From Bipolaris cookei (lineage: Eukaryota; Ascomycota; Dothideomycetes; Pleosporales; Pleosporaceae): DNA of 64,000 nucleotides. The notes under the pieces were generated by a model, which had not been told where the DNA came from, did not search any database, and was given only the letters and a program-made list of their open reading frames with translations. Made by a program: the position numbers and the translations under genes. The stretch lies in contig NRSV01000037.1 in assembly GCA_002286855.1 (NCBI GenBank), positions 292,537-356,536 on the forward strand, in the 5' to 3' direction. Shown here piece by piece: positions 55,314 to 64,000 of this stretch. The first letter of the stretch is position 1, and the number at the start of each line of letters is the position of its first letter.

Positions 55314-57080
55314 TCAGAACGAGGCCTTTTCAGCATTAACGATACTGTAGTATTTACTGCTACTTTTGGCTCGCATGCCCTTGCCATATTTTATCATGAT
55401 CAGGAACATTGACGAAGCAGCCATTCCAATGAAAGCAGCGGAAATGAAGCAGTTTTGGTATCCGAGGTTTCTCAGCCACGGTGTGATACTTCTAGTTCTC
55501 AGCATTTTCTCTTAGACTTTCTAGCACATGAGCGAAAAAAAACTTACCCATAACTAATCGCAAACGACATCGTATTCCGGATCAAAATAACAGTAACAAT
55601 AGCATCCCCACTAATATCATGATAACTATCAATCATGTAGTTAACACTAAGCGTAACTCCAATCGCCGACGTAAAAGCCACACATCCCATTGCAAACACG
55701 AGTCCAAACCAGTGCACCCCATGTGCGGCGCCCACACCCCACAGGATAAGGAAAGCAGGTACCATAATCAGACACAGTGCAAAAGGCCAGAGCCTGTACT
55801 CTGCTTCCATGACACCGTTGTTCTTCCGCGCAAGTTTGATAGTGAGCCAATCGCTAAATCGGCCGGAGAAGAGAGCGCCGGCGATGACGCCGATACAGCA
55901 CGAAACGTAGCTGAGACCAACCATTGAGGGCTTGAAGTTGTAACCGGGACCCCCGAGGATGATGGATGTAGTAGCGTTGAGGACGTTGAACCAGATTAGG
56001 TAGGATCCGTAGCTGAATCCAGAGTAGAAAATCACGGGCCAGGTGAGGTACATTAGACTACGTTTTGCGCGCTCGAAGACGTTTGTACCTGGGGACGGCT
56101 GCCAGAGGGAAAGTTTCTGAATAAACGTCTTTGTAGACGTTCGGGTTTCGTCGCTTGCGGTCGTTTGTCTGGTCGCTGCTTCGACCTTTTCTTCGTCGGG
56201 TACATCGGTTTGAAGTGGTCGTGAGCTAGGTGTTTGGATAGGCATGCCATCGAATTTCCGGACGTAGTTTGTTTCTTCCATGAAGAAGAAGAGGAATATG
56301 AGGGTGCAGCCGAGGAAGATGGCGGGCCAGTAAAAGACCCATTGCCAGCCTTGGCCTTCGGAAATGAAGCCGCTTATGATTGGGGCGAAGTAGTTGCTGC
56401 CTGCGAGTGAGAAGGCGTAGAAGCCCATGTACAACCCGCGCTGGTGGGTGAAGTATACGTCAGTTACTGATATCTCGGGGAGGGCTTCTACAGGAGCGAC
56501 AAAGAAGCCGGTGACGATGCATCGAGCTATCCATTCGCCATCGCTCCTGACGTGGGCACTGAAACAGTTAATGAACTCAAATCGGCATATGTGACTGGCT
56601 CTTACCTCCAGATACTTGTGCCGATAGCTCCCAAAACGGATACCAAAAAAGTGAGTCTCTTCCCGTACCGCAGAGCAAACGGCTGCCAGAAGAGGAGTCC
56701 CCACCCAAGAAACAAGAACATAAATCCAGTGCCTTCATTTAGCGTTGCAACAGAGACTCCAGAAGCCTCTGAAAGTGGCACCAATACAGAATATACTGTT
56801 GATACTGCAATGCCAGTCATCCACGTATATCTTCGCGAAAAGCATTAGCAGCTGACCACAGAAGCCGGTCAGATGGCACGCACAAGTTGGTACATATAGT
56901 CGACATGAGTTTGCGGCGTGGAGGCCAATTGAGCGGGTCATCTGGGTCGCTCGAGGGTGCTGGATCCAAAACAATGTCTCCATTTTCAGCATGGCGAGCC
57001 TGCATACTGTGGTCCAAATCCACCAGATGAACGGTACCTGGGACAGGTGTCATGTCAAAATCATTGGATCCGCCTGCCAT
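55314..57080 (-). CDS. MFS transporter (DHA1-like, 12 membrane segments)
   Basis: Major facilitator superfamily proton-coupled transporter of the fungal DHA1-like group. Exons 57080-56884, 56830-56606, 56558-55548 and 55488-55314 encode 535 residues; introns are 53, 47 and 59 nt, GT-AG. Family marks: DPDDPLNWPPRRK before the first helix, LYTW restored across intron 1, LNEGTGFMFLFLGWGLLFWQP, the loop motif RYGKRLTF, YFTHQRGLYMGFYAFSLAGSNYFAPIISGFI, and GWQWVFYWPAIFLG. The large central loop (about residues 255-325) is acidic and polar. The last intron has a tandem TAGAAG acceptor: the second AG gives ISYGITPWL, which fits the family, and the first adds a serine. It is divergent from the amidase gene, suggesting transport of a related substrate (inference). 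Confidence 0.88.
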
Positions 57081-57839
57081 AATGGAGAGTAAAATATCGT
57101 TCAATCAAATTGGACGAGACACTTTATGCGCCTAGGGAACATGCGACATATTATATAGACGTCAGGATACACGGGTGGGATTATTCGAACACTGGTTGCG
57201 CAGGGTGCGACAAGTTACCTAATCACGCCAATCTGCTTTTATAGCATGTGATAAGATGCAGTAGGATCCCTAATCTCCATGGTTTTCACTTAGAAGTTAA
57301 TTCCAAAGAGTTGAGAGATAGCAAGGTGCGGAGATATGCAGATGACGAAGGACGCGGTTGAGAAAACAGCAAGTCCACGCGAAAGTGATAAGGCTGAAGA
57401 TAGCAAGCTAGTTACTCTACAGGCTACTCCAACTATGTGTTAGATGACCCGTTTTCTTTGATATGATGTTGATTTGTGATTGGCATGATACGTAGACATT
57501 TTGTAAAGTGGTAAGGATGAAGGTATCGGTTCATGCGGGGCGGGGCGGGGGTTAGGCGGGGCAATGGCTACCTGACACAGAACAGACTAGCTACCGGGAT
57601 GGTTCCCCTCTCGACTCCAATTCTTTATCGTGATATCGTGTAGGAAATTGGAGTTGAACCGCCACGTCGCCCAATGCTGATCCGCACGACTTGATGTTAC
57701 GAGGGACAAATGGACGGCTTGTTTCCGCTGAACTCCGGAGATGATTAACGAATTGCACATAAGGAGCTTATGATCCTCATGGTGCATACGGAAAGTGTGA
57801 ACTTCTTGTGTTATTTCTTCGCTGTATTTGTCCGTCAAG
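57081..57839. promoter_or_regulatory. Shared divergent promoter, MFS transporter / amidase, with HGATAR cluster
   Basis: 759 bp between the two start codons. Four HGATAR sites lie within 155 bp: TGATAA 57249, AGATAG 57316, TGATAA 57386 and AGATAG 57398. This is consistent with AreA/NIT2 nitrogen regulation of the amidase and perhaps of the transporter. Chance GATA matches are common, so the grouping matters more than any single site. Confidence 0.55.
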
Positions 57840-59522
57840 ATGTCTGCGTATCCTTCCAGTCTCGCGATACTTCAACCTAAGCCCTTGCTTCAGGGAACAC
57901 AGGAATACGAAAGGAAGCGTGCCACCCTTCTCGAAACCTTTGCGGAAAAAGTGCCTCCAGAAGTGCGACTATCATCGGAGTTCTTCTCAAATCCGCCAAA
58001 GGATGTTTCTGGTGTACCCGCAAAGTGCGGTATCTTGACTCCTGCCGAGATTGAGATCACGGAAAAGTACGATGCGGTAGGCCTTGCGGAAGCCGTTGCC
58101 GCCCGCAAGTTGACAGCAGTTCAAGTAGCTACGGCCTTTTCTAAACGAGCCATCATTGCGCATCAATTAACATGCTGCTTGACACAATGGTTCATGGACG
58201 ACGCGATCAAGAGAGCTCAGGAACTCGACAATTATCTAGAGAAGAATGGAAAGACGGTTGGACCTTTACATGGGGTACCAATTAGCATTAAAGAACATAT
58301 ACCCGTTGCCAGAACTTACTCCTCCTATGGGTCAATGGTAAGCACACAGTTCGATGAACAGGATTGTGTCATGGTATCCATATTACGAAGCATGGGCGCG
58401 GTATTTTACTGCAAGACGAACCAGCCACAGGGAATTATGCACTTAGAGACTACATCGCATTACGGCCGCACTCTAAATCCATTCAACACTGATCTCAGCG
58501 CTGGAGGCTCATCAGGAGGCGAGGCAGCATTGATGGCCATGAAAGGATCAGTTCTTGGTGTGGGCACAGACATTGGCGGTAGCATCAGAGGCCCTGCGGC
58601 GTTCTGCGGTGTCTATGGATACAAGACTACGTCGTATGTACTTCCAATGAAGGATTATCTTGCGCATCACTTCGCCGCCGAACTCAACATTCTAGTCAGC
58701 ACTGGTCCGTTTAGTCGAAGCCTGCGAGATATAAATTTGTTTATGAATGCTATCATTGGCCAGAAGCCGTGGCTTCAAGATCAAAAGGTAGTTCCATTGC
58801 CGTGGACAGGCTTGCAGACCCCAACCAAAAAGCCATTAAGAATAGGTATCATCGAGAACGACGGCTTCATCGAGCCCCAGCCTCCAGTCAAGCGTGCCAT
58901 AGCATGGGCTAGATCACGACTCTCCGACCTTAAATATTCCGATATCTTCGAAATCAAAGACTTCAAACCCCACAACGCAGCAGAAGCATGGAAAAAGATC
59001 CGCCGCATGTACTGGCCCGGCGGCGGCATAAATGATGCCGAACTCTACCAGACATCAGGCGAGCCAATCCTCGAGCTAACAGACTGGGGCTGGAAAGATG
59101 CCAAACCACACGGCATGCTAGACGCCTCTCAAGTCAACGATCTCCGCGCCGAGCGCGACAAGTTTCGCTACGCATTCGCCGACAGCTGGAACAAACAGGA
59201 AGTCGATATCGTTATCGGACCTGCATTTGTAGGCCCGGCTTCTCTGCATGACTCTGCGTTCTACTGGACCTATACTAGTCTTTATAATTTTGTGGATTAT
59301 CCGGGTGTTGTTGTGCCAACGCCGATTAAGGTTGAGGCTAAGGAGGAGTATGCACCGGATTATAAGCCGCTGAGTGAGGAATGCAAACATGTCAAGGAGC
59401 TTTGGGAGAAGTCGAGTTTTGAGGGGGCGCCGATTACGCTGCAGGTCAATGCGAGGAGGTATCATGATAGTGAGCTGTTTGGGGCATTGGCAGCGTTGAA
59501 GGATGTGCTTGAGCTTCCATGA
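57840..59522 (+). CDS. Amidase (amidase-signature family)
   Basis: Intronless, 560 residues from the ATG at 57840. The amidase-signature fold hydrolyses carboxamides to acid and ammonia. All three catalytic residues are visible: Lys151 in GVPISIKEH, cis-Ser224 in LSAGGSSGGEAAL, and nucleophile Ser248 in GVGTDIGGSIRGPA. The N-terminal stretch (YERKRATLLETFAEKVPPE) and the domain end are those of fungal acetamidase-like general amidases. The length and absence of signal peptide suggest a cytosolic enzyme. The promoter region is shared with the MFS transporter and carries several GATA sites. The exact amide substrate (acetamide, aromatic amide or other) cannot be read from the sequence. Confidence 0.93.
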   Translation: MSAYPSSLAILQPKPLLQGTQEYERKRATLLETFAEKVPPEVRLSSEFFSNPPKDVSGVPAKCGILTPAEIEITEKYDAVGLAEAVAARKLTAVQVATAFSKRAIIAHQLTCCLTQWFMDDAIKRAQELDNYLEKNGKTVGPLHGVPISIKEHIPVARTYSSYGSMVSTQFDEQDCVMVSILRSMGAVFYCKTNQPQGIMHLETTSHYGRTLNPFNTDLSAGGSSGGEAALMAMKGSVLGVGTDIGGSIRGPAAFCGVYGYKTTSYVLPMKDYLAHHFAAELNILVSTGPFSRSLRDINLFMNAIIGQKPWLQDQKVVPLPWTGLQTPTKKPLRIGIIENDGFIEPQPPVKRAIAWARSRLSDLKYSDIFEIKDFKPHNAAEAWKKIRRMYWPGGGINDAELYQTSGEPILELTDWGWKDAKPHGMLDASQVNDLRAERDKFRYAFADSWNKQEVDIVIGPAFVGPASLHDSAFYWTYTSLYNFVDYPGVVVPTPIKVEAKEEYAPDYKPLSEECKHVKELWEKSSFEGAPITLQVNARRYHDSELFGALAALKDVLELP

Positions 59523-59751
59523 TACGGTTGGCGAATGTATATTCCTTGTCGAGTCTATGTGTTACTGGAGATACGAATCATTTGATCTGCAAACCGTTTT
59601 GTGAGTTTTGGTCTTCGGCTTAGGTTCTGAGGAGATCGAGATTGGGCAGACGCTTTACAGACTTGAGTCGGCTTTACAGGATCCTAGCTGGGACTGTTGT
59701 TATATCTACTTAGTAATTTGAGTTCTGTAACGTGTTCTATCAGTAAGCTGC
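59523..59751. other. Amidase 3' region
   Basis: About 230 bp of AT-rich sequence before the transposon island begins. No feature was recognised. Confidence 0.5.
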
Positions 59752-59956
59752 TAGCTTTCCTAGGCACCAAAATCAAACTCCTCCAACAAACCAGCCAATC
59801 AGAGAAGTGGAGAAAGTACAGGGAAATAGCAAGAGAGAAGAAGACCAGCTACAGAGCTACCTTCGATCTAAAGCTTAAGAACCAACTAGCAATCCCAAGA
59901 GGCACGAAAAGAGATACTTCAAGCTCTTTCTACTCTCTTAAGATAGGACACGGATA
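59752..59956 (+). pseudogene. Possible LINE-type retrotransposon fragment
   Basis: A short open stretch with charged composition ends in SSFYSLKIGHG, which reminds me of the C-terminal region of fungal non-LTR (LINE) polymerase proteins, where an LKxGHGY-like motif is common. The frame is cut exactly by the insertion of the pogo element at the TA 59955-59956. Low confidence: only a few residues support it. Confidence 0.3.
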
Positions 59957-61070
59957 ACGTGGTTCACAAGCGAGTGGCCACCCCAAGCGAGTGGCCACCT
60001 CCCCACCAGCGCCCTAGTGTCAACACTACAACGCGACATGTCTCAACTACGCAGTGCCCGATTGATTTCCAACGAATCAGATATTCAACTTGCTCTCTTT
60101 GATATTAAATCCCAACGTGTTCAAAGTGTAAAACGTGCTGCAGAGATATATAGCGTCCCCCGAACAACAATTCGACGGCGACGCGCTGGAACGCGCCCCC
60201 GACGCGACTGCGAAGCGAACTCAAAGCGCCTAAATAAGCTAGAAGAGGAGGTTATACTTAAGCGTATTCTTGAGGAGTCTGCGCGAAGATTTGCGCCTAC
60301 AAAGGCTGACGTTCGAGCAATGGCTGATAAACTGTTGCATGAGCGGGAGGGTAACCCTGTTGGCAAGAACTGGGTTGACAACTTTGTCAAGCGAACTCCT
60401 GAGCTCCGTACGCGCTGAACCCGTCCTTATGATCACCAGCGAGCTACCTGCGAGGACCCAGCGGCTATCCAGCGCTGGTTCGACTTAGTCCAGGCGACAA
60501 AGCAGAAGTGGGGTATTGTGGACGATGATATCTACAACTTTGACGAAACTGGCTTTATGATGGGCAAGATTTTATCACAGTTAGTTGTCACAGGCTCCGA
60601 AGGATATGGAAAAAAGAAGCGGATACAGCCAGGTAACCGTGAGTGGGTTACTGTGATCCAAGGCGTGGGCGCTTCGGGTCGCCGGCTACTCTTCAAGAGG
60701 CTCTAGACGAATCAAACAAGCGTAAGAGCCGCAAGCGTCAATACGTACGGACAGAAGAGACTCTTACTGTAGGCGAGGTACAAGAAGTATTAGCTGAACA
60801 GGCGGGTAGTAGTTGTGGTGATGGTGAGAGTGCGTCGAAGAGGGTGCGAGGAGAGAGGCGGTGCGGGCGTTGCAAGCAGACTGGACACAACGCTCGTACC
60901 TGCGCAGTTGAGATAGACAGTGCAAGTGATAGTAGCGATTCTGATAGTTAATTTGGTATATCGCGATAGTTTATTGACTGTGATAAAAGTGCGTGATAAG
61001 GTGTCGACGTCGACGCGCTGGTGGGGAGGTGGCCACTCGCTTGGGCTGGCCGCTCGCTTGTGAACCACGT
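59957..61070 (+). mobile_element. Internally deleted pogo/Fot1 element with intact 56-bp TIRs
   Basis: The terminal inverted repeats 59957-60012 and 61015-61070 match over 56 bp with few differences and start ACGTGGTTCACAAGCG. Each carries an internal direct repeat of AAGCGAGTGGCCAC. The element is flanked by TA on both sides (59955-59956 and 61071-61072), the target duplication of Tc1/mariner/pogo transposons. Total length is 1,114 bp, against about 2 kb for a full element, so most of the DDE domain is missing. It is inserted in an older sequence (possible LINE fragment). Confidence 0.92.
60038..60951 (+). pseudogene. Broken pogo transposase with C-terminal CCHC knuckle
   Basis: ATG 60038 (MSQLRSARL) opens an N-terminal helix-turn-helix (QSVKRAAEIYSVPRTTIRRR) and a CENP-B-like domain (ADVRAMADKLLHEREGNPVGKNW). 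A TGA at 60416-60418 interrupts it where a tryptophan codon would be expected. The same frame then reaches DIYNFDETGFMMG (first catalytic Asp). Around 60690 an internal deletion joins it, out of frame, to the C-terminal part ending in a zinc knuckle CGRCKQTGHNARTC (60862-60903, CX2CX4HX4C) and an acidic Ser-rich end. The second and third catalytic acids are gone. It cannot be functional, but its intact TIRs could allow mobilisation by a related full-length transposase (inference). Confidence 0.88.
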
Positions 61071-61320
61071 TAGGCATTTAGAAAGCTAGTAATAGCTTAT
61101 CTAGATAAAGGCCGAAGCACCATAGTCACGCAATACAGCACAAAGTACCAAATTGTAAATAAGCAGATAGAACGGCTTCTGCCAAAGTCCTACATAGCCA
61201 ACGGCTGATACAGGGCTATAATGGAATAATATCAGTAAGCTGCGCACCCCACCAAACTTGACGCGACGTTCTACGCAATTGAGCCACAACAACGCGATAA
61301 AATCTAATAAAATCTAGAAG

Positions 61321-61547
61321 TGTTGAAATGAGGTCCCTTTGGTAGTATGACTACCATAGATAATAGAGTGGGAGGAGGGACAAGGTAGGGTGGCTACAAC
61401 GTATTGTCTTGATTATCGTGTATCTCTCTACTACTCTCACCCTTTTGTGGTTGGAGCTAAGACCAACTGGACAGTGTCTGCCACAACGGGGTATCATGTG
61501 ACCCCCAAGGACCTTCCACCCTGGACTGAACCCATATATTCTCAACA
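61321..61547. mobile_element. Solo LTR of a retrotransposon (227 bp) with 5-bp target duplication
   Basis: The segment begins TGTTGA and ends TCAACA, the TG...CA inverted ends of an LTR. It is flanked by identical AGAAG (61316-61320 and 61548-61552). Copy B of the host transposon lacks the whole segment at the same place, so it is an insertion. A short LTR of this kind fits Copia-type elements (inference). It is solo because no internal region or second LTR is present. Confidence 0.9.
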
Positions 61548-61561
61548 AGAAGGATAATTAC

Positions 61562-63435
61562 TTATCTAGTTCTACATGAAGTCTGAGTATGTCCTTGAGT
61601 ATGGCATTTCGTACACGTTGACGGCGCGCGCTGACGTCGCTCACCACCCTGGCTCTGGCTAGCCTCCATGACCACCCTTTCTGCCTCTGCAGCAAGCTGC
61701 TGAGCCTGCTGCACCTGGAGTACTCCACCAGAAGCGATATATTGACGTGGCTGACTCTGCTTTTGTCGTTGACGCTGGACTTCTGCACGTAGCTTCTTAT
61801 TCTCCTCCGCAAGTATTGTTGCTGACTGCATTGCAAGCTGAGCGCTTTTAGCGAGCTGGCGTATCGCAACGCTTGTTGGACTCTCTGACTGCCTGCGTAG
61901 TCGCTTTTGGAGATATTGTACCTTCTGCTGAAGCTGCTCTGCTGTATGCGGCGTCTCCGTCTGTTCTACTGACTGCGCTGCTTGGTTATCACTTGTGGTT
62001 GTCTGTGGTGGTGTCAGATTGTTATGGGTTATCAAAGAAGGCGAACTGATTGTGAAAAATGAATTGTATTGATCTGCTCTGTTGTGATTGTTTTCTGCCA
62101 TTACTTATGTGCAGTGTCTTGCTATTGCCTCGGTAGGTGCTTGTTTCATGTAAGTATCAATGTACGTCGGCTGTAATTCATGCCGATACATCCTGGCATA
62201 ATATCGACTGGGTTCCGCGGCTTAGGTTGCTGTCATCTGACAGGTGGAGATGGTGTCCTAGCCACTGGAAGCGACGACAGGACATGATCTGGACAAGGAG
62301 GGATAAGTCCTGTCGCCCGAAAGCCTGCTTGGATATTCTGCTGCGTAAATACTATCGGTCGAATCCGCGTATATGCTGCGAGGAAGTCTATCTTGTCGAT
62401 ATGGTAGACGCCTTGGCGAGCGAGCTCTTCAATCTCACGTCCGTACGCGCGCTTAAGCGGCGAGAAGCAGCTTACATCAAGCGGCTGGAGAATATGCGAC
62501 GTGTGCGGCGGCATGCAGAGAGTGATAATCTTATTCTCAGCGCAGTACTGATCAAACTCTGGCGTTACGTGGCTGCTATGGCCGTCTAGAATAAGAAGAC
62601 GGTATAACCCAGCTGTACGAGCTGCTGTATATTAATTAAAATGCTTAACCCACTTAAATCCAAGCTCGTCGGTCGTCCGGCCACTGTCTGATACTGCGAT
62701 AGTCCAGTCTAGTGGGAGGTTGTAGTACCAGCTACTTTAATAGGTCTTGCCAGCTAGAATTATAAATGGTGGTAGAGACTGGCCAGACGCGTTGACGCAC
62801 TCGATAGCTGTTACCCACTCGCGATTGCCTGGCTGTACGACAACTGCTCTGCCAACTCTGTCAGCGCTAGTGACTACCTTCGACGTGCTAGCGATGCCCA
62901 TCATGAATCCAGTCTCGTCAAAATTGTAGATATCCTGGTCTAAGACGCCATACGTCTGGCGCGTCTCTTCTACTAGCTTAAACCAAGCTGCAATTGCGAC
63001 AGGATCCTCAGAGAGAGCGCGCTGGCTACTAAACTTCCTATTCCACTTTTTCTGGAGCTCTGGCTGGTTCTGGATAAAGCGCGACACCCACTTCTTGCCA
63101 ATAGGCTGTGGAGGTGGATCTTGGCCGCGCGCAGCGAGTAGAGCATCTGCCATTCGTCGCACGTCGATGATATGGGGTGGAAAACCGCGTCGGTCAAGGT
63201 CTAGGATCCACTGAACAAGCGACTGCTCCTCAATAGGAGATAGCTTTCGTTTCTGGGCGTTGGCGGCTGCTTTAGGTAGAGCACCTTGGAGGCGGCGCCG
63301 GAGTGTCGTACAAGGGATAGTATATAACGCAGCAGCACGAGTAGGTGTAGAAATACGTTTTTTCTGAATTGGATCTATAGCAAGACTAATCCTGCCTTCA
63401 CGAGCAGTCTGTATAGAACGTTATTATCGCGGCAT
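61562..63435 (-). pseudogene. RIP-mutated pogo transposase, copy A
   Basis: From the ATG at 63435 one frame continues to the TGA at 62233. It is broken only by four TAA codons: 63426-63424, 63423-63421, 62739-62737 and 62634-62632. All four are explained by CAA-to-TAA (C-to-T at CpA), the classical RIP change. Visible domains in order: helix-turn-helix (REGRISLAIDPIQKK, then TRAAALYTIPCTTLRRR), CENP-B-like (ADALLAARGQDPPP, PIGKKWVSRFI), DDE (NFDETGFMMG, LLILDGHSSHVTPEFDQYC, MPPHTSHILQPLDVSCF). In another frame a C-terminal part (62101-61562) carries a coiled stretch and a zinc knuckle CTKCHTQGHTQTSC. Confidence 0.9.
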
Positions 63436-63511
63436 TGTGGTGGTTGTGGAGAGAGTTGGGTGAAGTTTGGTGGGGGTGGCCGGTGACTGATCCTTAACGT
63501 TAACGTGTTGG

Positions 63512-64000
63512 ATCAGTAAGCTGGGCATCCCACCCCACTTGACGGAGCTTTCTGTGCAATTGATCCACAACAACGTAACAAAATTAGATAAAACTAAGAA
63601 ACATAATTTATTATCTAGCTTTACATGAAGTACGAGTATGTCCTTGAACGTGGCACTTCGTACACGTCGGCGGCGCGCGCTGACGTCGCTGACTGCTATC
63701 GCTCTGCTCAACCTCCGTGACCACCCTTTCCGCCTCTGCAGCAAGCCGCTGAGCCTGCTGCACCCGAAGCACTCCACCAGAAGCAATATATTGACGCGGC
63801 TGGCTCTGCTTTTGTCGTTGATGTTGAATTTCTGCACGTAGCTTCTTATTCTCTTCTGCAAGTATTGTCGCTGATTGCATTGCAAGCTGGGCGCTTTTCG
63901 CAAGCTGGCGTATCGCAACACTTGTTGGGCTCTCTGGCTGCCGGCGCAGTCGCTCTTGGAAATATCGTACCTGCTGCTGAAGCTCTGCTACTGTATGTGG
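63512..64000 (-). mobile_element. Pogo/Fot1 element copy B (runs off the window)
   Basis: It begins with the same ATCAGTAAGCTG end as copy A, in the same orientation and 20 bp after copy A ends, and continues to the window edge. It lacks the LTR insertion. Confidence 0.85.
63611..64000 (-). CDS. C-terminal part of pogo transposase with CCHC knuckle, copy B (5' partial)
   Basis: An open minus-strand frame enters from the right edge and ends at 63611. It is the same protein region as 62101-61562 in copy A: a glutamine-rich coiled-coil region (AELQQQV, then EENKKLRAEIQHQRQKQ), YIASGGVL and an end knuckle CTKCHVQGHTRTSC. No stop interrupts the 130 visible codons, so copy B may be less mutated than A. 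Zinc knuckles at transposase C-termini are probably nucleic-acid-binding (family knowledge). Confidence 0.8.
   Translation of the reverse strand, partial: PHTVAELQQQVRYFQERLRRQPESPTSVAIRQLAKSAQLAMQSATILAEENKKLRAEIQHQRQKQSQPRQYIASGGVLRVQQAQRLAAEAERVVTEVEQSDSSQRRQRAPPTCTKCHVQGHTRTSCKAR

Larger units (their letters stand above)
61231..63491 (-). mobile_element. Pogo/Fot1 element, RIP-mutated copy A, containing a solo LTR
   Basis: Ends resemble each other as inverted repeats (ATCAGT at the left, ACTGAT at the right, both with a CCCACCAAACTT core nearby), about 2.26 kb including the 232-bp LTR insertion (LTR plus duplicated site). The left end closely matches the sequence beginning at 63512 (copy B), confirming it as an element boundary. 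No clean TA duplication was seen at the right end. The transposase runs on the minus strand. Confidence 0.75.

Overview
The window is nuclear DNA of a filamentous ascomycete, most likely a dothideomycete of the order Pleosporales. Evidence: genes are broken by many short GT-AG introns (45-90 nt), there are fungus-specific families (Ssr4, Inp1, UsgS, HAM1-like, GH131, 2EXR-type), and pogo/Fot1-type transposons carry nonsense codons of the kind left by RIP (repeat-induced point mutation). The order is an inference from overall protein flavour; no species is claimed.

Layout. 1-24 kb: a 5'-truncated SWI/SNF-RSC subunit (Ssr4), an acyltransferase-3 membrane protein, a stomatin/SPFH protein, a long coiled-coil protein divergent from the oligosaccharyltransferase subunit Ost3, a HAM1-like protein, NAD-malic enzyme, and two tandem small basic Myb-like paralogues. 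24-46 kb: a patatin-fold protein that has lost its catalytic serine, a ketopantoate-reductase-like enzyme, ribosomal protein eL42, the inner-nuclear-membrane protein Src1/Heh1, a secreted GH131 glucanase, a disrupted 2EXR-like gene, a second patatin with an intact Ser/Asp dyad, a Pro/Ser/Thr-rich protein, and divergent INP1 and UsgS-like genes. 46-60 kb: formamidase, a hairpin-shaped pogo remnant, an exonuclease with two HRDC-like regions, a GPI-type PEBP protein, and a divergent MFS transporter/amidase pair. 59.7-64 kb: a transposon island holding a possible LINE scrap, a pogo deletion derivative with perfect TA target duplication, a mutated pogo copy carrying a solo LTR with a 5-bp target duplication, and the start of a second copy in the same orientation.

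How the genes work together. Most are independent housekeeping genes. The clearest functional theme is amide nitrogen use: formamidase and amidase both have clusters of HGATAR sites (the AreA/NIT2 recognition sequence) upstream, and the amidase shares its promoter region with an MFS transporter. Other pairs share divergent promoters (coiled-coil/OST3; INP1/UsgS).

Main oddities: a patatin with Gly in place of the nucleophile; a 285-bp-arm palindromic transposon derivative; RIP-like CAA-to-TAA stops; two inferred GC-AG introns; two 3-nt tandem acceptors; an identical 54-nt middle exon in the tandem Myb-like genes, one of which appears frameshifted in its acidic tail; and a 2EXR-like reading frame interrupted only by two TGA codons. 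All introns are predictions by eye from splice consensus, frame and expected protein continuity; no RNA evidence or database search was available.
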